This document shows positions 39,195 through 40,397 of a stretch of DNA of 40,397 nt, piece after piece. The notes under the pieces are model-generated. The model did no database searches, was not told where the DNA came from, and saw nothing but the letters and a program-made list of their open reading frames with translations. The DNA is taken from positions 1 through 40,397 of the IMG/VR virus record IMGVR_UViG_3300038421_000080, one strand, 5' to 3'. This stretch comes from a virus. Position 1 is the first letter of the stretch. Each line of letters starts with the position of its first letter. The translations under genes were made by a program, and so were the position numbers.

Positions 39195-40397
39195 GGTTGC
39201 TGCTGAACCTCCAGGGAGGCCACGCTCCACTTGTTGAGCGACGTGGTGGAGCACCCCGAGGTGTAGGTGCCAGCGCCGATGCTGCCGTCGTAGCGCGTTG
39301 CCCAGACCTGGTTGCCCGAGCCGTCTGCCGCCTGCGCCAGGACGGTGTTCGAGGTGGCTGCCGTCATGGTGGTGGCGTTCCAGCCCACGCCGCCGCCGAT
39401 GACGATGGAGGCCGAGCCGGACGTGGTGATGGAGCAGTTCGCCGCCGTGCCGGTGCTGCTGGCGCTGTTTCCGCAGGTCGGCCAGGAGCCGGGCGCTGAG
39501 TTCGCCCCCTCGAAGGAGAAGACGGTGATGGCGCCGGCCTGCCCGGACGCGCTCCACGGGCAGGTGATGGTGAATCCTGAAGCCCCGGAGCTGGTGTACG
39601 CGGTCCAGATTTCCGTCACGTTGTCGCTGGTGCCCGTCTCGGTGCGCCGGATGCGCTGAGTCCAGCTGCCGATGGCCCCACCCGCGGTGTCGGTGAGCCC
39701 CGAGATGGTGGGTATGCTGCCGGCCGCGGCGGCGCAGACGACGGCCAGGAGGCGATTCGTGCCCACGGTGAGGGAGTTCGAGACGAAGTTCTGCGCGCCG
39801 TTGTAGGTCTTCTGGTTGGGGAAGCTGGCGTCGATGGCGAGCGTCGGAGCCCCGCCGCCACCGCCGCCATCCTCGACGAGGAATCCCATCATTCCGCTAT
39901 TCGCGGAAGCACCACCTCCGCAGGCGCTCGTCGCCTGGGAAGCGGCGGTGTCGTAGCTGCCGTCACCGGCGGTGTTGGTGGCCCGGACCCTATACCAGTA
40001 GGTCGTACCACAGCTGACGGTGGTGTCGGACCAGGAGAGCGCCGTCACGCCGGTCTGGACCTCGGCGTAGGTGCCCGGCGAGCCGCCCGAGTCCGGGGCC
40101 CGCTCGACCTTGTAGCTCTCCGCGCCGCTGGCCGCGGTCCAGTTCACGGTGATGTTGGTGCCGGTGACCCCGGTGAAGGTGGGATTCCCTGGTGTCCCCG
40201 GGGTGGTCTGCGGGAGGAAGGCGAGCGAGAAGGCGCCCTTGTAGGTCGTCGCCGCCATCGTCACGGTCGTGTTCCCGAAGGAGCCAGTTCCCGAGTAGGT
40301 CCCCGTCTCGACACAATGGCCGCCACCGAGGCCCGAAGTGTTCGAGGAATCGAACTGCTCGGTGAGTGACGCGAGGTTTGCGTTGGTCCATGCCGAG
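39191..40397 (-). CDS. Secreted tail-like/adhesin protein, C-terminal part (begins at 716)
   Basis: The frame is open to the right edge and continues in frame from 1-716, so its true start is ATG 716, not the internal ATG at 40264. After the N-terminal domain comes a fibronectin type III domain (NPTFTGVTGTNITVNWTAAS to YWYRVRATNTAGDGSYD, about 235-330 of the joined protein). A Gly-rich linker and a C-terminal beta-rich domain with TIYG-type Ser/Thr/Gly composition and four cysteines follow. FN3 domains are common on phage surfaces and help carbohydrate binding. The stop overlaps the next start as ATGA. Confidence 0.75.
   Translation of the reverse strand, partial: SAWTNANLASLTEQFDSSNTSGLGGGHCVETGTYSGTGSFGNTTVTMAATTYKGAFSLAFLPQTTPGTPGNPTFTGVTGTNITVNWTAASGAESYKVERAPDSGGSPGTYAEVQTGVTALSWSDTTVSCGTTYWYRVRATNTAGDGSYDTAASQATSACGGGASANSGMMGFLVEDGGGGGGAPTLAIDASFPNQKTYNGAQNFVSNSLTVGTNRLLAVVCAAAAGSIPTISGLTDTAGGAIGSWTQRIRRTETGTSDNVTEIWTAYTSSGASGFTITCPWSASGQAGAITVFSFEGANSAPGSWPTCGNSASSTGTAANCSITTSGSASIVIGGGVGWNATTMTAATSNTVLAQAADGSGNQVWATRYDGSIGAGTYTSGCSTTSLNKWSVASLEVQQQP
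40215..40397. repeat. Contig-end overlap, right copy
   Basis: This matches bases 1-183 except at four positions, all within the last 56 bases. Two of the four differences change residues (Asp/Asn and Arg/Gln) and two are silent, so they are not simply third-position drift. Confidence 0.85.

Overview
The window reads as an essentially complete genome of a GC-rich tailed phage with a short-tailed (podovirus-like) virion. Bases 1-183 repeat at 40215-40397 with four mismatches, and one gene reads in frame across that join, so the contig closes into a circle of about 40,214 bp. A lipobox-bearing spanin-like protein in the lysis region and the lysozyme-type endolysin point to a Gram-negative host. 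G+C is clearly above 60% by eye (not computed). I see no integrase, lysogeny repressor, tRNA, CRISPR array or phage RNA polymerase, so a lytic phage that relies on host RNA polymerase is the simplest reading.

Every gene but one lies on the minus strand, so the genome is best read from high to low coordinates. A divergent promoter region at 17772-17857 fires in both directions. To the left (minus strand) it drives small early proteins with cysteine clusters (17746-16571), a helical protein (16517-16086), then a replication and recombination cassette: DUF2800-type PD-(D/E)XK nuclease, DUF2815-type ssDNA-binding protein, family A DNA polymerase, VRR-NUC nuclease, SNF2-type helicase and a VapE/PrimPol-type primase-helicase (16089-7431). 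To the right (plus strand) it drives the lone plus-strand gene, a Dda/RecD-like SF1 helicase (17865-19202).

A repeat-rich intergenic stretch (7215-7468) separates replication from the late region. Then come TerS, TerL, portal, two small proteins and two tail-like proteins with N-terminal signal peptides, the second of which crosses the contig join (716 to 1, then 40397 to 39191). Next are a membrane/coiled-coil protein, a Bbp19-like small protein, the scaffold, a lysis cassette (37673-36361), the major capsid protein (36205-35348), and the tail tube and nozzle proteins. Three internal virion proteins follow, including a 2,894-residue giant that takes up about a fifth of the genome, and finally tail appendage proteins (21434-19199). 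The late operon ends stop-to-stop against the plus-strand helicase.

Genes are packed tightly, often with 4-base ATGA or GTGA overlaps, which implies translational coupling and was used to choose several starts. The most unusual points are the near-symmetric overlapping divergent promoters with mirrored leaders, the iteron-like repeat cluster in front of terS, a hairpin that may bring a distant Shine-Dalgarno up to a start codon, the giant polyvalent-type injected protein, and the apparently secreted tail-like proteins.
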